NCBI RefSeq assembly: GCF_015706575.1
Contig: NW_024037065.1
Span: 1,612,001 to 1,676,000, forward strand
Direction of reading: 5' to 3'
Length of the DNA: 64,000 bases
Origin: Patiria miniata
Taxonomy: Eukaryota > Echinodermata > Asteroidea > Valvatida > Asterinidae
A model generated the notes under the pieces. The model did no database searches. It worked only from the letters and a program-made list of their open reading frames with translations, and was not told the origin of the DNA. Positions 1 through 11,382 of this stretch are shown piece by piece (within the stretch, counting starts at the first letter, position 1; each line of letters starts with the position of its first letter). Both the position numbers and the translations under genes were made by a program.

Positions 1-50
1 TGGAGCCAAGACGTGCGTTTGGATGTTGTATTTTGGTTTAAAGCTATGTA

Positions 51-2613
51 GTGGAGCTGCTTAGGTCCATTTTTGGCCAAAATCGTGCACTTTGTGGTAA
101 AAGCATGAAAATTGGCATGTGGGGTCAAAATGGGCTAGAAATCATTTTAAGATCGGGACCCATCCTGTGTTTGATTTCATATAGCTCTGTGGGTACTACC
201 CGATCACAATTTTGAAATGGTCACAATGTTTCTTTTGCCCTTATGTTTCCTTTTTTTTGTGTAGATGATGCTCCGCTTCTTTTCTTCTAAACAGTACCTT
301 GTAACATAAAACTTTGAACAAAAATTAACCCTTATCCAACATCTTCAAAAGTGGCCATCGCTTGAACGAAGTTTTGAACAAAATAAAACCCATGTTGATA
401 TTTTGTAATCAGATAGACCATTAATTGACAAACTGTATTTTGTCAAGTACGTGAAGTCACTTGACCTTTACTTTAATACGGGGCTTACAAAAAAGTGAAT
501 GGTATTGTCATCGCCTGAAAGAGCCCCCCCCCCCCCCCCCCCCCCCCCAGCGGCACGTCCTAGAAAGTTGGACTATTCAAAAACCATTCATCAAACTTTT
601 ACCACTTACCCTTGGATATTCTATGGAAAAACGTAAAATTATAAATTTGTGAGGTCACCACAAGCGTGACGTCATTAAACCGGAAGTTGTCATAGGGAGA
701 ATTAGAAAATGATTAGACCCGTAGACCCTTAAACCCATGTATGTTAAAGTTTTGGAATTTCTCTCGTTTCCTAAATATTTGCCCAATTTCCATAAAACTT
801 GGCCACAAGTGTCATTGGGTAGCAAAGATAATGTGCGATATATTTTAGATCAAATGTCATGGGTCAACGGTCAACTGAGGTCAATCATCATTTAATTAAC
901 AGTTTTTGGGGAAAGCGTACAACATTCTACATGCTTTCATGGATTTTGATGAAACTTAGATGCAGTGACCCTTGGGTGGGAAGACACAATTCTTCATCGG
1001 ATTACTGAGGTCAAATGTCATCTAGGGCTCATTAGAGGTCATTGTTCAAATATGCTTCAAATGTGTCTTTGTCTAGTACAGAATTTGATGGATTATAATG
1101 TCACTTAGAAGTTGGATGGAGTGATCCTTTGGTTGGGGTTCATCACAACTCTTCCAAAATTGGAGGTCAAAAGTCATGTAGGGGTCATTTGAGGTCGTTG
1201 TTTAAAAATGCACAAAATGTCAAGAACATTTTTTTAAGAACACAAAATAAATAGGCGACACATGCAATCCGCAGGTATAAGTCTGGTATTAATTCGTATC
1301 AAGTGACAATGTTCGTGGCACAAATAATGGCACAAATAATGTTATCAGCTACATTGTTGCTGTGACGTAAACAGACTGTGCTTTCATTACATACATTTAT
1401 TCATTCCTGCATGAAGTTTGTATATTTTGGAATTGTTTATCAAAGTGCAAGCACATTTTTTAAGAATCTTCATAATTTCTAAAAAACATTAATCCCACCT
1501 TTTCAAACATCAAGATATTACTTTCCAAGTCCAAACATCCATATGATATAAATCCAGCAGTACACACTGCAAGGAATTGACGTTTACTCTGCGCATTTTT
1601 AAAAATTATTTTCATGTATACATGCCAATATATACATGAAAGCACTTGCAAGAATAGGTGAAGTCCACCGTTGGGCCGCCCCCCCCCCCCCGTGATGCCA
1701 GTAGTGTTTACAAACAAGGAAATGCCGCAGCTGCTCTAACCTATGTTACTTGTAGCCAATCACACTAATTTAAATATGAAATATTTAATCTTCTAGAATA
1801 TTCAACCCCATAGTTTAAATTGTAGCTCCACCCCTAAAAAGGCAAAATCCTTGCAACCATTTTAAACTGATCTTTACAGTGTATGGCAAACATAGTTAAC
1901 CAATGCAAAATTTGTGTTTTACCAGCAAAAGTACTCATTTCCCCTCCTTTGAATGAAACTGCTTTAATGTGCGGCCCCTTTTTTCATATTTAGGCCACGC
2001 CCACAAAAGGGTAAAAAATAACAAGTGTTTAGAATGTATAAACAATTTTTTTATCATGTCTCTGTGTATTTAAAAGCATGAAGAACTAAGGAAAATGGAT
2101 GTTGAATACAGTTTTTCTAAATTTTTATTTGTTTGCACTCCCCTTTTTAACCGCTCAAACTCCGCCCCAAAATGGGCAAGATCTAGGATGGATCCACGTT
2201 TTCAAATGATTTTCAGCCCATTTCGACTAAACATGCCAATTTTTAAGATTTTACCACCAATCTGAACGGTATATTCCATATTTGAACCAACTGCTAATAT
2301 ATACCGCCTCTTTTACACATTTAGGCCACGCCCACAAAATGGGTGGAAAATAACAGGCGCTAAAATGCTAGAATGTCCTATTTTATGTTGAAGTTTATTT
2401 TCAAAGCATAGAAAAACTAGAAAAATGGATGTTAAATACAGTTTTTATGGGTTGTTATTGTTTGCACCCCCAAAAAATCAAGCTCCGCCCCAAAAATGGG
2501 CAAAATCCAGGATGGGTCCCGATCTTTAAATGATTTCTAGTCCATTTTGACCCAACATACCAAATTTCATGCTTTTATCACATTGTGCACGATTTTTCGC
2601 TTAGCAGCTCCAC
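51..2613. mobile_element. Large non-autonomous TIR element
   Basis: The outer ends are inverted copies about 120 bp long: the left arm (about 51-172) starts GTGGAGCTGCTTAGG, and the right arm (about 2490-2613) reads the same on the minus strand with scattered mismatches. TA lies just outside both ends (49-50 and 2614-2615), which fits a TA-targeting (Tc1/mariner-type) element or a TA inside a longer TIR. Inside are degenerate tandem blocks built on AGGTCAAATGTCAT-like words (about 690-1240), a C homopolymer (about 526-548), a second C run near 1680, and two copies of a block containing TTTAGGCCACGCCCAC (about 1990 and 2325). No convincing transposase frame is present; the short reading frames here look like chance. 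Inverted arms are seen directly; the superfamily is inference. Confidence 0.7.
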
Positions 2614-2618
2614 TAATA

Positions 2619-3117
2619 GTCCATCATTTGCAGCCATCTGAAAAGTAACTGGCGTAATTATTGTTGAAAAACAAACTTGGTTGAAAGATAGTAAGGGAAC
2701 TAAACTCCCTGTGAAATTATTCCTTCTGGGAAGCTCTCATTTTGAAGTAATCAACGAAATAAGGCATTTGCAACGGTGATTCTTAAGAAGCACCATAGAA
2801 AAATTTAAATTAGTAGTTCGTTTTGTTATTCAGCGCAGCGCGCACAAGTATTGGAACGACGCACACGCGCGCGCGGTTGTTGTAATTCGTCGGATCAGTG
2901 CGCTACGTTGCGTATAGCTGCAATTCAAAACAATTCAAAACATGATTTAGCAACTTTTGATTTGAAATTGAGATCTTAGAATGCTGTTTTTTTTTCGGAA
3001 TGTATAGCTGAAGCTTAGCTGAAACTTCATAAGGTTAGTTGTTCAGTTTTCTTAATTAGAAATTAAACCCTTTTGTTGCTTCAAACGAACAAAATGCACA
3101 AATTACAAATGATGGAC
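2619..3117. mobile_element. Small TIR element (MITE-like)
   Basis: GTCCATCATTTG at 2619-2630 is repeated as its exact reverse complement at 3106-3117, and TA flanks both ends (2617-2618, 3118-3119). The 499-bp interior is AT-rich with a CG-alternating stretch near 2850 and has no coding frame. It lies 5 bp from the larger TIR element and has the same TA flank type, so both may use related transposases. Confidence 0.6.
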
Positions 3118-3121
3118 TATA

Positions 3122-4325
3122 TAGCTTTAAACCATGGCATAATGACCGTCGTTAAATATTTTAGCCATCCATCGACCAGAACTTAACGTCATTATTTGAA
3201 TCGTCGAAAAGACGTTAGAAAATGGACGTAACTATGGTTGAAAACATGACCTATAATAACGACTTCAAATATTATAACCAGCAGCCGACCATAATCCAAC
3301 GTCACTATTCAAGTAGTTGGAAAAAAATGTCAAAAACCATGACATAATAACGACATTAAATATTTTAACCATATATATATATATATTTATTTGAATCGTG
3401 GAAACGACGTTAGAAAATGGACGTAATATCATGGTTAAAACACATCCTATTAACGTCGTCAAATATTATAACCAGCAGCTGACCACAATAAAACCTCGCT
3501 TTTGAAGTCGTTGGAAAAACGTCAAAAACGGACGCTATATTTTGGTGAAAACCATGACATAATAACGACGTCAAATATTTTAACCATCCCCTGACCAGAA
3601 CTCAACGTCGTTATTTGAATCGTGGATCGACGTTAGAAAACGGAAGTAATATCATGGTTGAAAACATAACCTATTAATGACGTCAAGTATTATAACCAGC
3701 AGCTGACCACAATAAAACCTCGCTTTTGAAGTCGTTGGAAAAACGTCAAAAACGGACGCTATATTTTGGAGAAATCCATGACATAATAACGACGTTAAAT
3801 ATTTTAACCTTCCCCTGACCAGAACTCAACGTCGTTATTTGAATCGTGGAAACGACGATGCGAACATGACCTCATAACGACTTCAAATATTGTAACCAGC
3901 AGCCGACCATAATTCAACGTCAATTATTGAGTAGTTGAAAAAACGTAAAAAACGGACGTTGCATTTTGGTTGAAAGCATGACATAAGTACGATGTCAGAT
4001 ATTATAGCCAACGGCCAACCACAATTCAACGTCGTGTTTTGATTTGTTGAAACGACGTTAGAAAGCGAACGTCATATCTTAGTTGAAAACATGACATAAT
4101 TGTGACGTCTTGAAGGGAACCATAATAATGACAATAATACAACGTTGTTTTTCAGGCCGTTGTAAAGAGGTTGACAAAACAACGTCATATCATGGTTAAA
4201 ACTATGTTACGTATTATTTGTGACCAAATTCCTACTACATTGTGACGTTGTGGTTATGTCAAATTCTGACGTTAAATTGTCGACACTAAAGCAACGTCAG
4301 TCTGACGTTTGGTGCCTGCTGGGAT
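3122..4325. repeat. Degenerate dimeric satellite (~210-bp unit)
   Basis: A unit carrying ACATAATAACGACGT, AAATATTTTAACC, GACCAGAACTCAACGTCG and CGTGGAAACGACGTTAG recurs at spacings of about 200-225 bp (phases near 3137, 3342, 3553, 3778 and 3970). Each unit is two related halves of about 105 bp, so ACGTC/GACGT words occur every 40-60 bp on both strands. The block ends at GGTGCCTGCTGGGAT near 4310. Short reading frames in it are by-products of the repeat. It may be the expanded interior of a DNA element, but I see no clear terminal repeats. Confidence 0.65.
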
Positions 4326-4986
4326 AACATGAATATACTATCATCTGCAGAATGATGACAGAAGATATCCACCATGCCAATTGGGGTAGAATGAGAGGGG
4401 AAGTTAGTTACGAGCACACCATACTACAAATATTAAATAACTTACTTTCCAAACAGGACAAAGTATCTGTGAGCCTTTCCACCTTTCTCTCCAATGTCAT
4501 ATTCTTGGCTCTCAACGCATGGACCTCTTTTTCCAATTCTTGAAGCTGGAAATGAAACGAGAATCGTATATATCTAGCGATGTGTGGTTGTCATTTACAA
4601 TTATCTGACTTGTAAAGCTCGAATGAACTTATGACTTTGCACGATGAATAATGAAGGGACTTTGTTCTTTTTCCTTCGAGTGGCGCATCCTTTTTTGTAC
4701 CGGCCTGTAGCTGTCCTGCATGTACATGTGGGTCACTCCATGAAATTCGGGCAAATGTACAGTTGTACTGATTATTGTATTCTAATTAAGTTTTTTGTAT
4801 TAAATCGTCGGTCGCACCACGAAGTGGCGTATCTCGTGTTTTGGCGAAAATGAGATTTTTATATATTTAAATCAATTAAGGTAAAATCTACCATTTTCAT
4901 CAAGTTTTAAGTTGAAAAGGTATCTTGAAAGAAAATTACAGAATTGATACTTTGATAAAATTGCTAAAAAATCGAAATCCATGTAT

Positions 4987-5020
4987 CACGAAGTGACGGA
5001 TATCTATTCGTCACTTCGTG
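4987..5020. repeat. Perfect hairpin with CACGAAGTGACG arms
   Basis: CACGAAGTGACG at the left is answered by CGTCACTTCGTG at the right in a 34-bp palindrome. Related CACGAAGTGRC words occur at about 4817 and, far away, inside the TIR element at 32194-32842, so this may be part of the same repeat family. Confidence 0.6.
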
Positions 5021-5291
5021 AAAAAGTTTTGTCGGTGCGTAATTGTTTCACGATTCACGAATTGACGGATCTGATCAGTTCTACGAATACACTAAGTCAC
5101 GTGACTGCTGTTGGCGTAGATAATGTATTAATTTCCTAAATTACTCCACAATTATTTGCGTTTTTTACTTTTATCTGTTAAAAATGATTATATTGATGGT
5201 TTTTAAAATACAAGAGGCGAAGCCTCGAAGAAACGATGTCAATGTATTTAATAATAGCCCGCCCTCATTGTTGACACTGAGTCATTCCAAA

Positions 5292-5358
5292 ATGGCGGCC
5301 AGCAGCGGAGCTGTTCCCTCCACCATGTCCATGTCAACGACTGAAAGTTTGAGGAAAA
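5292..5358 (+). CDS. Possible first coding exon of a host gene
   Basis: An ATG in a favourable context (CCAAAATGGCGGCC) opens a frame starting MAASSGAVPSTMSM and rich in Ser/Thr. It runs 22 codons to a good splice donor, GTGAGTATT at 5359, leaving phase 1. The AAATGGCGGC environment is typical of animal first exons. No later exon can be assigned because element-derived sequence follows. An upstream in-frame ATG at 5184 exists but has a weaker context. The protein is not recognised. It could be a chance match or a promoter/exon captured by a transposon. Confidence 0.35.
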
Positions 5359-5627
5359 GTGAGTATTCTTGTTATTTGACATATTGACCTACATTAAGAA
5401 ATGTCATTGCTGGACTATCGTAGTTAAAGTCAGCTAAATCCACAGCTAGGAACGCAGCGAAAAGAGAAGGATAGTGAGCCCACAACTACCCGAGGCCAAC
5501 ATTTCGTTTGGCCTAGGCTCAGCACTAACTTAGGCTAGGCCTTGACTGGGACGATCCGTCCATTAACTAGGCCCTAGTCCGTTAACGTTAAAACAAAATG
5601 GGCGTGTAGATGCTAAAGGGTTTGCTA

Positions 5628-5878
5628 CACTCTTAAAAATACGTGGTTATTTTTTCCGTGGTCAAATTTATTTGACCACTTCCGTGGTTGATTTGCAAAA
5701 AAAATTGACATCCACTTGGTCAATGTAGTAACCCCGAATAACCGTGGTCAAAAAGGCATACACTCACGCATGCGCACCGTGCGCGCGCGCGGCGCGGAAA
5801 TTTCCACTTCATTGTCCGCCATCTTTGTTGCTCGATGTGCCGATGTTTCGTGGATCAAAATCAGCTTTTTCAAACAAT
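5628..5878 (+). mobile_element. CACTA-like element end, promoter and first exon
   Basis: The segment begins CACTCTTAAAAATACGTGG, a CACT-type terminus like those at 17785 and 39900. It is followed by a private short motif in both orientations (CCGTGGTCAAAT, GACCACTTCCGTGGTTG, CTTGGTCAATG, CCGTGGTCAAAA). A CpG-rich stretch with CGCATGCGCACCGTGCG and a CCGCCATCTTTG start-site-like word follows, then a splice donor GTAAGT at 5879. This terminus, subterminal repeats, promoter and donor order is shared with the end at 39900. EnSpm/CACTA elements are known for CACT ends and subterminal motifs; assignment here is inference, and no matching right end was found. Confidence 0.5.
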
Positions 5879-6314
5879 GTAAGTCAGTTTTTATATTTAT
5901 TTCGAAGTAATACAATACTTTTCATTGAGTAAAAACGCCTGAGCCGTTAAGGTCTTTAATGTAACGCCGAAAAAAAGGGAAATATATTCGTTCAAAGTTC
6001 CGCTTCTGTGCTGCTGCGGGTAGGCTAGGCCTATGTTCATGATGGTCAACCATGTCAACAGCGATTTAACATACATGACATAGGCCTACATGACATAGGC
6101 CTAGCTCGTCATTGATTTAACGTACGTTACCGTCATGCATAATGTGCCTCCGCATTGACAGTTGAACTTACGTTATCAGCGGGCAAATTATTCCATTTTG
6201 TGTGCCTCGTTTACCGAAATTTGTTGTAAATTCAAGTGTAAGAACTGTCATCGTAGCCTATTTGGCCACAGACCTGACGTACAAGCCTACTTGGCCACAA
6301 ACCTGACGTACCTG

Positions 6315-6516
6315 GCGAGCCAGCTCGTACGCGAGCCAGCTCGTACGCGAGCCAGCTCGTACGCGAGCCAGCTCGTACGCGAGCCAGCTCGTACGCGAGC
6401 CAGCTCGTACGCGAGCCAGCTCGTACGCGAGCCAGCTCGTACGCGAGCCAGCTCGTACGCGAGCCAGCTCGTACGCGAGCCAGCTCGTACGCGAGCCAGC
6501 TCGTACGCGAGCCAGC
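6315..6516. repeat. 16-bp tandem satellite, about 12.6 copies
   Basis: The unit GCGAGCCAGCTCGTAC repeats head to tail with almost no variation. It contains the palindrome CGTACG and a near-palindrome GAGCCAGCTC. Because 16 is not a multiple of three, all frames cycle through a 16-residue peptide period, which explains overlapping long open frames on both strands; these are not genes. Confidence 0.95.
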
Positions 6517-6539
6517 TGAGAATAACCAGGAAGTACAGG

Positions 6540-7837
6540 CTTCAAAGTCAAGTTTGTAAAGCATTCAGGGTGACACCAAAGCTTCTTCATGGGTAAAGCA
6601 AACAAGCACACAAGAGAAAAGTCTCACCAAGAACCGAGAAGGCTGTTCAGGACTTCAACGAAAATAATAATGTAGTGCTCCCCGTCAAAAAGTTCGTGAG
6701 TAAGAAAACACACAAGGCAGCTGGTTTCCTCAGCCTACCAGTTCATACACTCTATTACAATTTCCGGAAAGAGAACCCGAACATCTAACTTGAACTATAA
6801 AAGTTCACATCAATGCGACCGCCTCATATCAAAATGAGGAGTGCCATCAGATATCGAGGATGCCTTTGTGAATATTGTGCCAACCTCCAGTTGAAAGTGG
6901 ATGCCATCAACAAGTACGCACATAGCCATCACCAGTCGACGCTATTCTCCAGTACCCACAAGCTGAATGAAATCACATTGTTTAACAAAGGGGACAGCAC
7001 ATACAACCAGCTTCAGTGTATCCTGAGAAAGTGTACTAAATGTGGAGTGAAAAAAATCTCACAACATGTGTAAACCGTGGCACTCGAAGAAAGTCCTGTA
7101 ACATGGCAAAAAAAGGAGAGAGAGACCGAAATCGCAAAAAGAAAGTCTGCTATAAAAGATGATTCTGAAAACGAAACAAGCTTCCATCACAACCCTGGTC
7201 AAGGAAATGGAGAGTGAGGCCAGTCATTCGCTCTGACGGCATCTACTGGACATGGCACCGCTTCATCAGCAACAGAACGGTGAGAACATGTGCTGAATCT
7301 TTAGACAATTATGATTACCTGTTGTATGCCCTCAAACTTTGGTACTACAAATTGTATACTTATTCATGTTGTCTGTTTTTTGCATTCCAGAGATTTTGTT
7401 GTTGGCGGATATGTTTCGGTAAAATTTAACAATCAGGCTCAGCGAAAGGGTGCAGATGCTGATATCGGTGACATGGCTATGGTAAGTTACAGTTAACCAT
7501 GTAGTTTTAAACAAGCTACCACAATCCACAGTTCTATTCACAGTATGATTTGTGTGTACTTCGATTCTTTATTAACTTGAAACTAAATTGTATTCAAATT
7601 AATGTTTAGGTGACGAACAAATCTGAGAATGACGAGGTTGTGTTGAGGTTCATGTGCAAGGTCGGTGGATACTACAAATTCGAAGAGACGCTGTTCACTC
7701 ATCCCACTTGTGACATCCTGTGTTCAGTAAATCCACCAGCACTCCTAAACCACCGTGGCGGAAACCAGTTTGTTTTCTCCCCCGAGGATATTCAGAAAGT
7801 TGTATCAGCTGCACACTGCAAAATAATACTAAAATAA
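6540..7837 (+). pseudogene. Decayed transposase-like gene (older relative of 12.7-15.3 kb)
   Basis: Fragments in different frames match the order of the better preserved gene at 12739-15345. A stretch around 6640-6780 corresponds to its segment before HIK; at 6828 HIKMRSAIRYRGCLCEYC parallels HIKLVEFASRNTCLCQRH of the other gene. The C-terminal part is carried by two exon-like pieces, 7391-7481 and 7610-7837, bordered by CATTCCAG, GTAAGT and TGTTTAG splice signals. They encode a small beta-rich module (GGYVSVKF, then VVLRFMCKVGGYYKF) like the SH3/tudor-like tail of the other gene. Most of the catalytic region is missing. It lies downstream of the CACTA-like end at 5628 and may have belonged to that element (inference). 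Confidence 0.5.
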
Positions 7838-9505
7838 GAGAACCTCATATCCAGTTTCGATGTTGAATTTTTAATACATGAAAATGTAGTTCAAATTCTA
7901 TTTCAGTGATAACAGAGCACATTCATCTTCCTGTGAACATATGAATTTATCTTACCTTAGTTCTACAGTGCAATTTGTGTGTTGGAAAACATTAACAGCA
8001 CAAACAGGATTTTAAATCAAATTTGTTGTAAATTTTTCATCCATTGCTTCTTTCAATTTTATAAAGTTTGAATTTGGAATTTAAATTAACCTGCTTTTTG
8101 AAACACATGTTAACTTTTAACAATATTGATAACGGGACAGTGTATTTCACATTTTAGACATGGACAAATCTGAGAGCACAACATGTTACAGGATAATGTG
8201 TCCAAATAGCATCTGCATCAAAGTTAGTCGCTGATTTTACAGGACATGGTGTCATGATGTAGCATCAGTAATTACTTTTATTGTACAAATTACAAACTAG
8301 ATGATGGATAAAATGATCACCCCAAAATTGGTAAAAAGCAAGAAAAGAATCTCACTGGTTTTTATTCCTTATTTTTGACATTGACAACAGGACAGTGCAT
8401 TTGACATTTTAAACAATAACAAATCTGAGAGCGCCACATGTTACAGGATGTAGCATCTGCAGCACATTTGGGGTAAATGCTATTGAAGGGAAAATACAAC
8501 ATTTGCAAACATCAAAAAATGAAACTACCAAATCATTTTGAAATACCTTGCTGGACTGTTAGTGAATGACAGTGTAAAGCATCCTGTAAAACCATATCAC
8601 CTGGTAAACTGGCATTTTCAAGAAAAGCGGTATTTTTGTATCAATTTCCAACGCTGATCGGCCGATCAGCTTTGGAAAAAACTGGCTTTTTTTTTCAAAT
8701 ACTGGCCCCAGTTGACCATCGCACTTGTTTGCAATCGATTACACACCTATGAACGGGTACAAGCCAGCTAGACTAGTTCCCTGACCTTACAATTCCCCAA
8801 TATATGTAAACTGCTCTGTTTCTTCTTAAATGGAGTCAGGGAACCAGACTACAGGAAAATGATTGTTTTTCTTGGTTTTTATAGCATTTTCGAACCTAAA
8901 ACCTCAAAAAAGTCAGTGTAACTATATTTGCTTTATATCTACAACCCCCCAATTCCATCCATTTCTGAAAAGTACAGCAAAAACAAAAGATGTATATTCC
9001 CTAAAAAGTAAATCATTTCACTCTCTGTACTTTTAGTAACATTGATCAACTGGACATCATTTTATACTTACCTGGGTGGATAGATAGGCCTTATAGTCCT
9101 GATGTTACAGGACACGGTGTCCATGTTGCATTAGTAAAACAAATGTTTTGTACAAGGAAGCTATAAACATGTTCTGCATACATATTTAATTGTTAAACGA
9201 TGTTGTGTCTAGAGTTCTTTCAATACTGTGCAACATTAAATAGTTGATGCCTGTTCATATTAACTTTTTAATTAAAACTTTAAAATACATTGTCACTCTC
9301 TGATGAGCCGGATCATCAATTGACCAATAAATGATGTCTCATTATTGTAATTGATGTTAACCCATGTCACAATTGTTTACTTTCATGTATTTATGGTCCC
9401 AGATAGTCCATTAACCAACAGACACATTACAAAAATAATGGCCTTTTTTACAAGCAAATAAATAAGGAAATGTGAAATGGTGTCCATGTAGCATCAGCAT
9501 TTCTG
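7838..9505. repeat. AT-rich tract with dispersed TTACAGGACATGGTGTCC motif
   Basis: No gene is visible. Five partial copies of one motif, TTACAGGACAYGGTGTCCAT followed by GTWGCATCAG, occur at about 8185, 8236, 8440, 9104 and 9478, all in the same orientation. ACAAATCTGAGAGC also repeats just before two copies (about 8164 and 8421). Motif arrays private to one element are typical of subterminal regions of DNA transposons, so this tract may be the 3' part of the element whose transposase relic ends at 7837. Confidence 0.5.
8640..9011 (+). repeat. Dispersed ~375-bp repeat, copy 1
   Basis: The segment from CCAACGCTGATC through TACACACCT, CTGACCTTACAATTCCCC, GGAACCAGACTAC, ATCCATTTCTGAAAAG to GTATATTCCCTAAAA is found again in reverse orientation at 20083-20460, with many substitutions but collinear blocks. 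It contains an internal hairpin: TAGTTCCCTGAC near 8773 pairs with GTCAGGGAACCAGACTA near 8840. Copy 2 begins near TTAAAGGGAATGT and ends near CTTTAA, suggesting a TTAA-type MITE, but the ends are not secure. Confidence 0.55.
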
Positions 9506-9815
9506 GAAATACATTGCAAACTTTGAACAACTATAGGCATTTTGATTTCAATCTTAGAGATTTATCTTTTTTTATTTCTAAAACTAGAACACTTGCAATA
9601 TATAAAATTGTAAAAAGAGACGGAAAAAAACACTTTTGAAAATTTGACCTTGATGTCACACTTTGTGCCCGAACTTCATGGAGTGAACTATGTATATATT
9701 TATGTCCTCTTTAAATCAAAGGTGTATACAAAGTCTGCTTTCTTAAAAATGTATAACTTTTTAATAATTTGTTTCAAGGCCTCATAATGTTTTGTCGTAT
9801 ACACTTTTAGTTTAT

Positions 9816-10531
9816 GCTTCCGATTTCACAAAACAGTGCGTAACTTACGCCATGCGTAGGACTTGCGCAACAAATTTATTGCGCAGCTACGCAATAAACT
9901 TACGATCGATTTCACGAAACTTGGCGTAGCTGCGCAACGTTTTAAACAATCGAGGATAATAACAGCAATTACGACGGCTGTTTGTTTCGTTAATTCATAA
10001 AACAGACGTTGATTCACCGCCGCCAGCCATTTTTAACAAGTTTTGTCCGACATTCTTCGGATTTGCGCGGCAGCTCTAAAAAGTCTGTAAACTATATAGC
10101 GATTTATTTACTTCAAACACAAAGCTGTGGGTGTCTTGTGTCAACCTTGAGAAGTTGCTCAATAACCGGCTCCACGACGATCACGATTGCTGATAAAATA
10201 GGTCGTTTCTTGTCGCTATGCCACAAGTTACGCCACCTAAAATTCGTTGCGCAAGTCGCGTTTTTACGCACTATGAAAGTTTCGTGAAATGTTGCTCAGC
10301 GTGAAATGTTGTGCAACTTACGCAATAAATTGTGGCGGAAGTGGACTTACGCAATAGACCGCTTGCAGACGCGTTCGACAATTGACGCGCTAAGGTGAGC
10401 GACGCCATGTTATGGGACAAAATGTGCGTGGATAGATATACGCCTGTCCCACAACATGGCGTCGCGCGCCTTCGCGCGTCGATTATCGAACGCGTCTGCA
10501 AGCGGTCTATTGCGTTAAGCTTCGTGAAATC
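9816..10531. mobile_element. Foldback/TIR element interrupted by a MITE
   Basis: The left end (CCGATTTCACAAAACAG near 9817) and right end (CTTCGTGAAATCGG near 10519) are imperfect inverted copies. Internal words such as ACTTACGC, GCGCAAC and TTTCACGAAA recur in both orientations, giving a foldback character. A 157-bp MITE (10354-10510) is inserted in the right half within TTACGCAA-type sequence. The short open frames here have no recognisable domain. Confidence 0.5.
10354..10510. mobile_element. 157-bp hairpin MITE, copy 1
   Basis: The ends ATAGACCGCTTGCAGACGCG and its reverse complement form a near-perfect hairpin of about 27 bp per arm. The interior contains GACGCCATGTTATGGGAC and a second CGTCGCGCGC-rich arm. 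A copy of exactly the same length lies at 36668-36824. TA immediately inside both ends would fit a TA target duplication. Confidence 0.85.
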
Positions 10532-11382
10532 GGCTGCAGATATGCAATCACGATTACGAAGCTGAACAAATACAGAGCAGGCCTACCTCAGTGTCTTCAG
10601 AATCCGTCTCCGAAACGTATCTTCTGTTAGGAGTCTTTGTTCGGCTGCTTTTTCAGAGGGGAGTTGACTCAGTTTGGAGTGTGCCCGTTTTGATGTACGT
10701 GTTGCGTTTTCCAGCAAGCACTATCTTGTTGCCTACATCAATACATAAATCATTTCGGTTTTAACGTGTCACTTTACTAACGGACTTCAAGTTTCTACAT
10801 AGTCACGCTCAGAGACCAAAATTAGTAAAAACCGCTACGGCCATGCACTCCAATGACGATCTCCGATCATAGCAATTGGAATCAAAACTTGAACTAAAAC
10901 ATTCCCTAAAATTGTCTCTACAAAACTAGGTCCTACATAAAAAAAAAATTGTAGAAAATTTATTTGAAAATTGTATTAGCCTCCTAGCTCAATCCCAGTA
11001 TATCGGCGCAAATATGTGATATCCTTGTCGCATGGATTGAAGGGTGCCTACAAAAATATATGACCAATACCAGGCAAAGGAAATAGCGTTTTTTAATAAT
11101 TCGGTTTCTTAAAACAATAAATATCCCAAATTGAGACTGAGGTGACACTAGTTCTTTTGTTCATATTGTTTTGAATACAAGCGAGGATACCTATTTCCCA
11201 TGTCGCAAAAACAAAATGTCAAGAATGAGAAGATATTGTTTAAAAACGTGGACTAATTCATAGCAAATATAAACGTAATATAGATGATAATGATTTTGGC
11301 GAAATGATTTGGTGTTAAATTTGTTTGTTGACATCTTTGCGAAAGAACTTTTGGCAGGTAAAAATGTGTCGCAAAATTGAGT
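10532..11382. other. No identifiable gene
   Basis: AT-rich sequence between the foldback element and the first copy of the GTAACGTATGTTAC-type motif. No conserved coding frame, splice-bordered exon or clear inverted repeat was seen. The left end of the element carrying the 12.7-15.3 kb gene may lie here, but I could not place it. Confidence 0.4.

Noticed and set aside
3122..4325. CRISPR-like array
   Set aside because: Repeats are long, diverged and without regular unique spacers, and the DNA is eukaryotic; it is a satellite or element interior.
6162..6611. Overlapping open frames of 110-144 codons on both strands
   Set aside because: They consist of the 16-bp satellite read in different phases and show only the resulting 16-residue period.
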